Source: Hyphomicrobiales bacterium (GTDB taxonomy: Bacteria > Pseudomonadota > Alphaproteobacteria > Rhizobiales > Beijerinckiaceae). From it: a stretch of DNA of 38,796 nucleotides. Under the pieces are notes generated by a model that was not told the origin of the DNA, did no database searches, and worked only from the letters and a program-made list of their open reading frames with translations. The stretch covers positions 1 to 38,796 of the forward strand of contig JAIYCE010000077.1 of assembly GCA_027488155.1 (NCBI GenBank). Reading direction: 5' to 3'. The position numbers were made by a program, and so were the translations under genes. How positions within the stretch are numbered: the stretch's first letter is position 1; each line of letters starts with the position of its first letter. Shown here in pieces: positions 26,469 through 33,465 of this stretch.

Positions 26469-27518
26469 ATGGGATTTGAGATGAAGACGCTCGACGGGAT
26501 GATTGAGGCCATCGGCAACACGCCGCTGATCAAGCTCAAAGCCGCATCGGAGCGGACGGGCTGCACCATTCTCGGTAAGGCCGAATTCATGAACCCGGGC
26601 CAATCGGTGAAGGACCGCGCTGCGCTTTTTATCATCAGGGATGCCATCGCCAAGGGTACGCTGAGACCTGGCGGCACCATCGTCGAGGGTACGGCCGGCA
26701 ATACCGGCATCGGCCTCGCATTGGTGGCCAATGCGTTGGGCTTCAAGACGGTGATCGTTATCCCGGACACTCAATCGCAAGAGAAGAAGGACATGCTGCG
26801 GCTCGCGGGCGCCACGCTCGTTGAGGTTCCAGCCGTCCCCTACGCCAATCCAAACAATTATGTGAAGCTCTCTGGGCGTCTCGCCGCGCAATTGGCGCAG
26901 GACAATCCCGCCGGGGCCGTCTGGGCCAATCAGTTCGACAATGTGGCCAACCGGCAGGCCCATATCGAAACGACCGGGCCTGAAATCTGGGATCAAACCG
27001 ATGGCAAGGTCGATGCTTTCATCTGTGCCGTTGGAACTGGCGGCACGCTGGCAGGAACCGGCATGGCGCTTAAGGCCCGGAACCCCAAGATCCGGATCGG
27101 CCTCGCCGACCCGATGGGGGCGGCGCTTTACTCTTTCTATACGACAGGAGAGCTGAAAGCGTCGGGGTCGTCGATTACAGAAGGCATCGGACAGGGCCGC
27201 ATCACGGCCAATCTGGTCGACGCACCTATCGATGACGCGTTCCAAATCCCGGACGAGGAAGCAATTCCACTGACCTTCGAATTACTCGAAAAGGAAGGCC
27301 TGTGTCTGGGCGGATCGTCCGGCGTGAACGTGGCCGGTGCCATTCGGCTTGCCGAGAAACTAGGTCCAGGCCACACGATCGTGACCATCCTATGCGACTA
27401 TGGCACTCGCTATCAGTCGAAGCTCTTCAATCCAGACTTCCTGCGCTCGAAAGGCCTGCCGGTACCGGAATGGCTGGCTCATCCGGCGCATATCGCGCCG
27501 CCCTTCGTCACGCCGTAA
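26469..27518 (+). CDS. cysK: Cysteine synthase (O-acetylserine sulfhydrylase)
   Basis: This PLP enzyme makes cysteine from O-acetylserine and sulfide. PLP Lys48 lies in PGQSVKDRAAL, followed by EGTAGNTGIGLA, IVIPDTQSQEKKDML, VGTGGTLAGTGMALK and GGSSGVNVAGA near 294-304. The length of 349 residues is longer than typical CysK (about 310-325) because of a C-terminal extension around FNPDFLRSKGLPVPEWL, a tail seen in CysK-like proteins of alphaproteobacteria. Either the ATG at 26469 or the one at 26481 could be the start; the second has GGGA at a better distance. The gene is divergent from rplM. Confidence 0.93.
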   Translation: MGFEMKTLDGMIEAIGNTPLIKLKAASERTGCTILGKAEFMNPGQSVKDRAALFIIRDAIAKGTLRPGGTIVEGTAGNTGIGLALVANALGFKTVIVIPDTQSQEKKDMLRLAGATLVEVPAVPYANPNNYVKLSGRLAAQLAQDNPAGAVWANQFDNVANRQAHIETTGPEIWDQTDGKVDAFICAVGTGGTLAGTGMALKARNPKIRIGLADPMGAALYSFYTTGELKASGSSITEGIGQGRITANLVDAPIDDAFQIPDEEAIPLTFELLEKEGLCLGGSSGVNVAGAIRLAEKLGPGHTIVTILCDYGTRYQSKLFNPDFLRSKGLPVPEWLAHPAHIAPPFVTP

Positions 27519-27533
27519 GTTCACCTATTGAAT

Positions 27534-27959
27534 CTAAGGAATGGCGTAAGTTCCTGTAATATGGGCGACTAATTCCGCTTCGCCTTCGGAACGCAAAGCC
27601 ACCTCGCCCATCGCCAGTCGACGCCCGACCTTGAGCAAACGACATTCGCCGATCAAGGGGCGTGGTGCGGGCTTACGCAAGAAATTGATGTTGAAATTGG
27701 TCGTCACCGCCAAAGGCACATGGCCGATAGTGGCCAGCAGCGCGACATAGAGCGCCAGATCGCCCAAGGTCATCATGGCGGGACCCGAGATGGTGCCGCC
27801 CGGCCGTAACTGGCTTTCATGATAGGCCATCCGCATAGTCGCCGATTGGGCGGCGCAATCGAGGATCTCCCAGATCTTTCCGTGCACGAAGATCTGCGGG
27901 AAATCCTGCTCCAGAAAGATTTCGATCTCTTCGCGGCTGAGGCCGACGGGTTTCGACAT
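27534..27959 (-). CDS. PaaI-like hotdog-fold thioesterase
   Basis: The 141-residue single-domain protein has the hotdog thioesterase pattern HESQLRPGGTISGPAMMTLGDLALYVAL at about residues 47-74, with the conserved Gly-rich turn and the acidic Asp of GDLA, followed by the VTTNFNINFLRKPAPRPLIGECRLLKVGRRLAMGEV strands. It hydrolyses an acyl-CoA or related thioester, substrate unknown. It is convergent with cysK (15-base gap) and divergent from the crotonase gene (116-base gap). Grouping with a crotonase and a CoA-binding protein suggests a CoA-related role. Confidence 0.88.
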   Translation of the reverse strand: MSKPVGLSREEIEIFLEQDFPQIFVHGKIWEILDCAAQSATMRMAYHESQLRPGGTISGPAMMTLGDLALYVALLATIGHVPLAVTTNFNINFLRKPAPRPLIGECRLLKVGRRLAMGEVALRSEGEAELVAHITGTYAIP

Positions 27960-28075
27960 CGGGGGCGCTCCTAGCTGCCTTCATAAGAAGACCATCGTTC
28001 CATGGTTAGAAGGCCCGCGGCTGGCTGTGAAGGGGTGCGATTGACGGATCGCGGCCTCTGGCCCATCGTTTTCGC

Positions 28076-28864
28076 ATGGATGAACAGCCCCTTCTTCGCC
28101 ACGATGCCGATGGCATCGCGACCCTCACGCTGAACCGGCCCGGGCGGCGCAATGCACTGTCTGAAGGGCTGATCGCAGCCCTCACTCAGACGCTCGACGC
28201 GATTGCGGCCGATCGGGACGTCCGTGCCGTCATCATTGCGGCAAATGGGCCGGTGTTTTCATCCGGTCACGATCTCAAGGAGATGACTGCAAGGCGTGCT
28301 GATTCCGACAGGGGGCGCGCCTATTTCACCGATATTCTAGCTTCTTGTGCTGGAATGATGATGCGGATTGTTAATCTTCCGCAGCCTGTCATTGCCGCCG
28401 TTGAGGGCGTCGCCACGGCGGCGGGATGCCAACTCGTCGCCTCTTGCGATCTCGCAGTAGCAGGGACGAAAGCGCAATTCTCGACGCCCGGCGTCCATAT
28501 CGGCCTCTTTTGCTCGACGCCGATGGTGGCGCTCTCCCGCAATGTCTCGCGCAAGCACGCGATGGAGATGCTGCTTCTGGGCGAAATGGTGGATGCAGCG
28601 CATGCGGCCAATATTGGCCTCGTCAATCGCGCCGTGGCATCTGGCGAAGCATTGGCGGAGGCGGGCCGCATGGCGGCCATCATCGCTTCCAAATCGCCCT
28701 CCGTGCTCAAGATCGGCAAACGCGCTTTCTACGACCAATTGGAACGACCTCTTGCTGAGGCTTATGTCGAAGCCTCGCGCGTCATGGTCGAGAACATGTT
28801 GGCGCGTGATGCCGAGGAAGGCATCGGTGCCTTTATGGAGAAAAGACCGCCGGTCTGGAGTTGA
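28076..28864 (+). CDS. Enoyl-CoA hydratase/isomerase family protein, ECHDC3-like
   Basis: This 262-residue crotonase-fold protein has the CoA-binding, oxyanion-hole segments VFSSGHDLKEM (60-70) and EGVATAAGCQLVASCDLAVAG (110-130). At the two positions that hold catalytic Glu in classical enoyl-CoA hydratase it has Gln119 and Gly139 (STPGVHIGLFCSTPMVALSR). The whole block matches the ECHDC3 subgroup, whose reaction is not settled. It may still bind and transform an acyl-CoA by another mechanism. It lies 33 bases before the CoA-binding protein gene on the same strand, so the two are probably co-transcribed. Confidence 0.88.
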   Translation: MDEQPLLRHDADGIATLTLNRPGRRNALSEGLIAALTQTLDAIAADRDVRAVIIAANGPVFSSGHDLKEMTARRADSDRGRAYFTDILASCAGMMMRIVNLPQPVIAAVEGVATAAGCQLVASCDLAVAGTKAQFSTPGVHIGLFCSTPMVALSRNVSRKHAMEMLLLGEMVDAAHAANIGLVNRAVASGEALAEAGRMAAIIASKSPSVLKIGKRAFYDQLERPLAEAYVEASRVMVENMLARDAEEGIGAFMEKRPPVWS

Positions 28865-28897
28865 AGGCCCATCGCTAGACGTTTAAGAGCTTTTCTC

Positions 28898-29455
28898 ATG
28901 ACATTCGATCCGAAGCGCCACGATCACTATTCAGACGATCTCATCCGCGGCATTATGCGCGAGACAAAGACGATTGCGCTTGTTGGCGCTTCAAACAACG
29001 ATTCAAGACCTAGCTGGATCGTCATGAAATACCTCAAAGAAAGAGGCTACACGATCTATCCAGTGAACCCCGGCTTAGCCGGCCAAGAGATCCTTGGCCT
29101 GCCTGTTTATGCATCCCTCAAGGACGTACCGCAGCCGGTCGACATGGTCGAAATCTTCCGCAATTCGCAAGCCGCCGGCCCCATCACAGATGAGGCGCTG
29201 GCTTTGCCTGTGAAGCCGAAAGTCATCTGGATGCAGCTCTCTGTCCGCAATGACGAAGCGGCGGCGCGGGCAGAGGATCAAGGCGTGACCGTCATCATGC
29301 ACCGCTGCCCGAAGATCGAGTATGGTCGCCTCTCCGGCGAGATCGGCTGGCAAGGGATCAATTCGAGGATTCTGTCGGCGAAAAAACCGATTATGAGCGG
29401 CAAGGGCATCCAGAAGCGGACGATCGGCCCGGCCTATCCGACCAAACCAAGTTAA
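28898..29455 (+). CDS. CoA-binding domain protein (YccU-like)
   Basis: This 185-residue cytoplasmic protein has the CoA-binding Rossmann domain of the succinyl-CoA synthetase alpha type: TIALVGASNNDSRPS near residue 26, then KYLKERGYTIYPVNPGLAGQEILGLPVYASLKDVP near 48-82 and VDMVEIFRNS. A conserved Cys lies in MHRCPKIEYGRL. No ligase domain follows. It may act as a CoA-responsive or CoA-disulfide protein, which is unproven. It follows the crotonase gene, and its stop overlaps that of the PIN toxin gene by two bases. Confidence 0.9.
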   Translation: MTFDPKRHDHYSDDLIRGIMRETKTIALVGASNNDSRPSWIVMKYLKERGYTIYPVNPGLAGQEILGLPVYASLKDVPQPVDMVEIFRNSQAAGPITDEALALPVKPKVIWMQLSVRNDEAAARAEDQGVTVIMHRCPKIEYGRLSGEIGWQGINSRILSAKKPIMSGKGIQKRTIGPAYPTKPS

Positions 29456-29841
29456 TTTCGCAACGCCGAGACGATATCGGTCTGGCTAAAATCCCGTCCG
29501 ACATAAAGCAGCGGGCAATTATTGGTTTTGGCGGCCTCGTACGCGAAGCAGTCACAAAAATTAAGCGATGCGGGATGTTGCCCCTTCCCCCATTGACCGT
29601 AAACCTGAACGACGCGGCTTGCGACAGACGCCGTCGCATCCAAAATCGTAACGCCCCATCCTTCCAGCAATTCGCGCGTGAGCTCCTCTACGCCTCGAAA
29701 TCTGGCGACGATCAGCGTTTCTGAAAACGTCACGGCCGACATCGCGAGTGCATCGGCCTTTGCGACCGCGTGCAGGCATTCCTCGGCTTGAGGCTCAGAC
29801 AAGACAATCGCCAACACGGCCGAAGAATCGAGCACGATCAC
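29452..29841 (-). CDS. vapC: PIN-domain toxin (VapC-like)
   Basis: This 129-residue protein is a PIN-domain ribonuclease of a type II toxin-antitoxin system. Acidic active-site residues fit the family pattern: Asp5 in MIVLDSSA, Glu41 in FSETLI, Asp97 in FCDCFA and Asp117 in GRDF. Expected action is metal-dependent cleavage of RNA, target unknown. Translation starts at a GTG that overlaps the antitoxin stop (GTGA), so production is coupled to and dependent on the antitoxin. The C-terminal stop codon is shared antiparallel with the stop of the CoA-binding gene. Confidence 0.92.
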   Translation of the reverse strand: MIVLDSSAVLAIVLSEPQAEECLHAVAKADALAMSAVTFSETLIVARFRGVEELTRELLEGWGVTILDATASVASRVVQVYGQWGKGQHPASLNFCDCFAYEAAKTNNCPLLYVGRDFSQTDIVSALRN

Positions 29842-30095
29842 CCGGGCATTCCCTTGTCATCGAACAGAAAGTCCTGACTACGCGCAGCCGATGCACCGGC
29901 CTTCGCGGAGGGTGGAACGGCAGCCATAATTCTCCGGGCAAGCGCAACACGCTCCATACCACTTGTCGCTTGCAGGGCGGCCACCAGCCTCACCGCAGGC
30001 TGGCCATGGCGGGTCAGGATGACCTCCTCCCCGGCCTCAGCGCGGCGGACGAGTTCGGTGAGCTGGGCTTTCGCATCAGAAACGGATACGCGCAT
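29838..30095 (-). CDS. Phd/YefM-type antitoxin (VapB role)
   Basis: The 85-residue protein matches the prevent-host-death antitoxin family: MRVSVSDAKAQLTELVRRAEAGEEVILTRHGQPAVRL is the DNA-binding N-terminal half, and the C-terminal 40 residues are the toxin-neutralising tail. Antitoxins of this type bind the promoter as dimers and repress their own operon. A strong Shine-Dalgarno (AGGAGAGG) precedes the ATG. The pairing with a PIN toxin, although Phd partners are often Doc or YoeB, is common. Confidence 0.92.
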   Translation of the reverse strand: MRVSVSDAKAQLTELVRRAEAGEEVILTRHGQPAVRLVAALQATSGMERVALARRIMAAVPPSAKAGASAARSQDFLFDDKGMPG

Positions 30096-30128
30096 GGCGA
30101 CCTCTCCTAAGGTTATCTATTTTGGTCT

Positions 30129-30158
30129 ATTGAATGGTTCAATTCAACATCCAATTGA
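30129..30158. promoter_or_regulatory. Overlapping inverted repeats in the antitoxin-metY divergent region
   Basis: ATTGAA (30129-30134) pairs with TTCAAT (30138-30143) around a three-base spacer, and TCAATT (30139-30144) pairs with AATTGA (30153-30158) around eight bases. They sit where the antitoxin promoter should lie and are good candidates for the autoregulatory operator. Whether metY is affected is unknown. Confidence 0.5.
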
Positions 30159-30181
30159 CCACGCTTAAGCCGTTCTATAAA
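30155..30181 (+). promoter_or_regulatory. Candidate sigma-70-type promoter of metY
   Basis: TTGACC at 30155-30160 and TATAAA at 30176-30181, with a 15-base spacer, lie about 45 bases before the metY start. The spacer is shorter than ideal. The -35 box overlaps the last half of the inverted repeat, so a bound regulator would compete with polymerase. Confidence 0.4.
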
Positions 30182-30223
30182 ACGAACGAACAGACCGATT
30201 TATCCTCATAGCCGGAGCTTCCG

Positions 30224-31510
30224 ATGTCCGACCTGCAGACCCCCGGTTTCGCCACCCTCGCCGTCCATGCCGGTGCCCAACCCGACCCCGCAACCGGTGC
30301 GCGCGCTACGCCGATCTATCAAACGACGAGCTTCGTGTTCGACGACGTCGATCACGCCGCTTCACTGTTCGGTTTGCAAGCTTTTGGCAATATCTACACC
30401 CGCCTTGGCAACCCGACCTGCGCCGTCCTTGAGGAGCGTGTCGCGGCGCTTGAAGGGGGCACGGCTGCACTCGCCGTTGCGTCGGGCCATGCTGCAGAAT
30501 TTCTCGTGTTCCACACGCTGATGCAACCGGGCGATGAATTCATTGCCGCTAAGAAGCTTTATGGCGGCTCCATCAACCAGTTCAATCACGCTTACAAGAA
30601 TTTCAACTGGAATGTCGTGTGGGCCGATTCCGACGATGTGTCGTCCTTCGAACGTGCGATCACACCGAAGACGAAAGCGATCTTCGTCGAGTCAATCGCC
30701 AATCCGGGCGGCGTTGTCACAGACATTCAGGCCATTGCGGACATCGCGCACAAGCACGGCATTCCGCTGATCGTCGACAACACGATGGCGACGCCTTACC
30801 TCATCCGCCCGTTCGAACATGGTGCCGATATTGTCGTCCATTCAGCGACGAAATTCCTCGGCGGCCATGGCAATTCGATCGGCGGCCTCATCGTGGATGG
30901 CGGCAAGTTCGATTGGGTGAAGACAGGGCGCTATCCGATGCTGTCGCAACCGCGCCCCGAATATAATGGGATGGTGCTTGGCGAAACCTTCGGCAATTTC
31001 GGTTTTGCGATCGCGTGCCGCGTTCTCGGCCTGCGCGACCTCGGTCCGGCACTTTCACCCTTCAACGCCTTCATGATTTTGACTGGCATTGAGACGCTGC
31101 CGCTGCGGATGCAACGCCATTCCGACAATGCGCTTAAGGTGGCCGAACATCTCGCCAAACATCCAAAGGTGGATTGGGTTTCGTATCCCGGCTTGCCGGG
31201 TGACAAATACCATGCACTCGCAAAACGCTATTCCCCCAAGGGCGCGGGCGCGGTCTTCACCTTTGGCCTCAAGGGCGGATACGAAGCCGGGATCAAACTC
31301 GTCTCACATCTCCGGCTCTTTTCGCATCTTGCCAATATCGGCGATACGCGTTCACTCGTGATCCACCCCGCATCGACCACCCATCGCCAATTGACCGATG
31401 ATCAGCGCAAGCAAGCCGGCGCAGGGCCTGAAGTGGTGCGTCTGTCGATCGGCATCGAGGATGTCTCCGACCTCATCGCCGATCTCGATGATGCGCTCGC
31501 GCTCACCTAA
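30224..31510 (+). CDS. metY: O-acetylhomoserine aminocarboxypropyltransferase (O-acetylhomoserine sulfhydrylase)
   Basis: The 428-residue PLP enzyme makes homocysteine from O-acetylhomoserine and sulfide in direct sulfhydrylation. PLP Lys210 lies in HSATKFLGGHGNSIGG; other hallmarks are RATPIYQTTSFVFDD, YTRLGNPT near 58-65, EALEGGTAALAVASGHAAEF-type motif near 75-92, IVDNTMATPYLIRPFEHG and the C-terminal THRQL with TRSLVIHPASTTH. The length, about 430, is typical of MetY and longer than cystathionine enzymes. GGAG lies seven bases before the ATG. The product is the substrate of the CBS encoded 7 kb away. Confidence 0.95.
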   Translation: MSDLQTPGFATLAVHAGAQPDPATGARATPIYQTTSFVFDDVDHAASLFGLQAFGNIYTRLGNPTCAVLEERVAALEGGTAALAVASGHAAEFLVFHTLMQPGDEFIAAKKLYGGSINQFNHAYKNFNWNVVWADSDDVSSFERAITPKTKAIFVESIANPGGVVTDIQAIADIAHKHGIPLIVDNTMATPYLIRPFEHGADIVVHSATKFLGGHGNSIGGLIVDGGKFDWVKTGRYPMLSQPRPEYNGMVLGETFGNFGFAIACRVLGLRDLGPALSPFNAFMILTGIETLPLRMQRHSDNALKVAEHLAKHPKVDWVSYPGLPGDKYHALAKRYSPKGAGAVFTFGLKGGYEAGIKLVSHLRLFSHLANIGDTRSLVIHPASTTHRQLTDDQRKQAGAGPEVVRLSIGIEDVSDLIADLDDALALT

Positions 31511-31532
31511 AGGATGCCTCATTGACTACGCG

Positions 31533-31558
31533 AAGGCCCGCCGCGTGCGGGCCTTTTT
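31533..31558 (+). terminator. Rho-independent terminator after metY
   Basis: A 9-bp perfect stem (31533-31541 with 31547-31555) with a five-base loop runs into a T tract. It lies 23 bases past the metY stop. Confidence 0.92.
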
Positions 31559-31635
31559 GTGTCTTCTGGGACCTTTGTTGCGTGGGCAGGACGTTACCGC
31601 ATAAAAACTGCGCCCCCTTGGTGCAAGGAAGCGGC

Positions 31636-31665
31636 CGGTCAACGGACCGCCTCGTCGGCTACGAG
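31636..31665 (+). other. Two adjacent short hairpins in the fdhD leader region
   Basis: CGGTC at 31636-31640 pairs with GACCG at 31645-31649, and CTCGT at 31651-31655 pairs with ACGAG at 31661-31665, in the 150 bases between the metY terminator and fdhD. Both stems are only five base pairs. They do not match any riboswitch consensus I recall. Confidence 0.3.
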
Positions 31666-31711
31666 CATGCAATAGGTTTTCAGGGCGCATCGCCTCCAGT
31701 AAAACAGCATT

Positions 31712-32590
31712 ATGACAAGCGAATCGTATGTCCTACGGCCCAACCCTGACGACCCGGCCCTGACGCGCGTCGTATCGGGCGTCGATGAGACGGGGCACCC
31801 TGTCACCACGCGTGTGACCGTCGAACGTGCGCTGACGCTCTACCTCAATGCACGCGAAATCGTCACCATGATGACGATCCTCGATTATCCGGCGGAGCTC
31901 GCAGTCGGGTATCTCCTCAATCAGGCCATGCTCAAGCCTGACGATGTAGTGACCGGCATCGACTATGATGATGATCTCGGTGTTGTGATCGTTCGCACGG
32001 ACACCGAAACCAATTTCGAAGACAAGCTCAAGAAGAAGACGCTGACATCGGGCTGCGCGCAAGGTACTGCGTTCGGAGATTTGATGGAGGCGCTTGATAC
32101 GGTTGAACTGCCGAAAACCGAATTTCGCACAAGCTGGCTGTATCGTCTGACCCATGCAATCAACACGACACGATCTCTTTATCTTGAGGCAGGCGCGATC
32201 CATGGTTGCGTGCTGTGCGAGGAAGATCAGCCGATCGTCTATATGGAAGATGTCGGACGCCACAACGCGGTCGACAAGATTGCCGGCTGGATGTTTCTCA
32301 ACAAAGTTTCAGGCAACAATAAAAGCTTCTACACCACGGGCCGCCTAACATCAGAAATGGTCATAAAGACTGTTCGCATGGGCATTCCGGTGCTTGTGTC
32401 ACGTTCGGGTTTTACCGCATGGGGCGTGGATCTTGCGCGGCAAACGGGGCTCACTTTGATTGGGCGAGCACGCGGCAAACGCTTCGTTGCGCTCGCAGGC
32501 GAAGATCGCATCGTTTTCGATCAAGATCTCTCTTATGTTGCCGATGAATCGGCCAAGGCGCGGCGGAAGGGCGCGGCAGGTGATGAGTGA
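31712..32590 (+). CDS. fdhD: Formate dehydrogenase accessory sulfurtransferase FdhD
   Basis: FdhD transfers sulfur from a cysteine desulfurase (IscS) to the molybdenum cofactor so that formate dehydrogenase becomes active. The 292-residue protein contains LNAREIVTMMTILDYPAELAVGYLLNQA near 45-72, the reactive TSGCAQGT loop with Cys115, GAIHGCVLCEE and VYMEDVGRHNAVDKI near 187-191, and the C-terminal GLTLIGRARGKR. E. coli FdhD has a CxxC pair (Cys121/Cys124); here the second Cys is absent (CAQG). The stop overlaps the mobA start by eight bases. Confidence 0.95.
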   Translation: MTSESYVLRPNPDDPALTRVVSGVDETGHPVTTRVTVERALTLYLNAREIVTMMTILDYPAELAVGYLLNQAMLKPDDVVTGIDYDDDLGVVIVRTDTETNFEDKLKKKTLTSGCAQGTAFGDLMEALDTVELPKTEFRTSWLYRLTHAINTTRSLYLEAGAIHGCVLCEEDQPIVYMEDVGRHNAVDKIAGWMFLNKVSGNNKSFYTTGRLTSEMVIKTVRMGIPVLVSRSGFTAWGVDLARQTGLTLIGRARGKRFVALAGEDRIVFDQDLSYVADESAKARRKGAAGDE

Positions 32591-33212
32591 ACGCGTAAAC
32601 AGTGAACGTGTCCTTGGAGTTCTTCTCGCCGGAGGCCTCGCGCAACGTATGGGCGGCGGCGACAAGCCTTTGAAGACAGTCGCGGGAATTTCTATTCTTG
32701 ACCGCGTGATCGGGCGCATGGTGATGCAATGCGATGGATTAATCCTCAACGCGAATGGCGATCCGTCGCGGTTTGAATTCACCGGCCTGCCCGTCGTGCC
32801 GGATGTTCTGCCCGATTATGCGGGCCCACTTGCGGGTATTTTGGCCGGCATGGACCACGCGGCAGCGCATGGGTTTCATTCCATTCTCACCGTTTCCGCC
32901 GACAGCCCGTTTTTGCCGCGCGACCTCGCGCTGCGCTTGATCCTTGAGCGTCGCGGCCAGAAGCTGAAACTCGCTTGCGCGAAATCGGGCGGGTTCACCC
33001 ATCCGCCGATCGGTCTTTGGGATGTCGATCTAAGGCATGATTTGCGCGCCGCATTGCTCGAGGGCGAACGCAAGATTGACCGCTGGACGAAGCGGCATGG
33101 TGTCGCGGAGGTTGATTGGCTGGTCGTTCCTTATGATCCATTCTTTAATGCCAACACGCCGGACGATCTCACGGCAGCCGCGGCCATTGTGGCGCGCCAT
33201 CCAGATGCTTGA
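32583..33212 (+). CDS. mobA: Molybdenum cofactor guanylyltransferase MobA
   Basis: MobA links GMP to molybdopterin, giving the bis-MGD cofactor needed by formate dehydrogenase. The 209-residue protein has the nucleotide-binding LAGGLAQRMGGGDKPL near 15-30, and the VSADSPFLPRDL motif that holds the metal-binding acidic residue. Further conserved blocks are GPLAGILAGMD and FFNANTPDDL. The ATG at 32583 lies within the end of fdhD (ATGAGTGA), so the two are coupled; this places cofactor sulfuration and nucleotide attachment in one transcript. Confidence 0.93.
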   Translation: MSERVNSERVLGVLLAGGLAQRMGGGDKPLKTVAGISILDRVIGRMVMQCDGLILNANGDPSRFEFTGLPVVPDVLPDYAGPLAGILAGMDHAAAHGFHSILTVSADSPFLPRDLALRLILERRGQKLKLACAKSGGFTHPPIGLWDVDLRHDLRAALLEGERKIDRWTKRHGVAEVDWLVVPYDPFFNANTPDDLTAAAAIVARHPDA

Positions 33213-33267
33213 ACAAGAACGATTCAAGCTCTAAAAAGGCGTTAGAAATCTTAAGGGGGACGGTCCC

Positions 33268-33465
33268 ATGAACGCATTCCTGCTTTCAGTCGTAGCCGCG
33301 GTCGGCGTGGCTGTTGGTTCTTATTTTGTCGTCAATGCCGAATGGCAGAAGCCCGCCTACGAAGCCTATACGACAGGTGGGGCACGCGTGGGCTATGCTG
33401 GCGACAATCTCGTCGGCAAAGATTGGCCGGGCATGTATAAGCTCGATCAAAAATCCGGCTCATAA
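33268..33465 (+). CDS. Small single-pass membrane protein of unknown function in the formate dehydrogenase cluster
   Basis: This 65-residue protein has an N-terminal hydrophobic helix at about residues 3-22, with a polar C-terminal half (VNAEWQKPAYEAYTT, then a Gly-rich DNLVGKDWPGMYKL). A strong Shine-Dalgarno, AAGGGGGA, lies before the ATG. The topology suggests an inner-membrane anchor with the tail in the periplasm. I know no function for it; its place directly after mobA and opposite moeA in the formate dehydrogenase region suggests a role in complex assembly or electron transfer. There are no Cys residues and no heme- or metal-binding motif. The stop lies within a short tail-to-tail overlap with moeA. 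Confidence 0.7.
   Translation: MNAFLLSVVAAVGVAVGSYFVVNAEWQKPAYEAYTTGGARVGYAGDNLVGKDWPGMYKLDQKSGS

Noticed and set aside
30096-30223. SAM-II-type riboswitch upstream of metY
   Set aside because: The core conserved blocks of that class are not seen; the region is explained by promoter and inverted repeats.
31559-31711. Molybdenum-cofactor riboswitch upstream of fdhD
   Set aside because: Only two five-base-pair stems are visible and the conserved Moco-motif core is missing.
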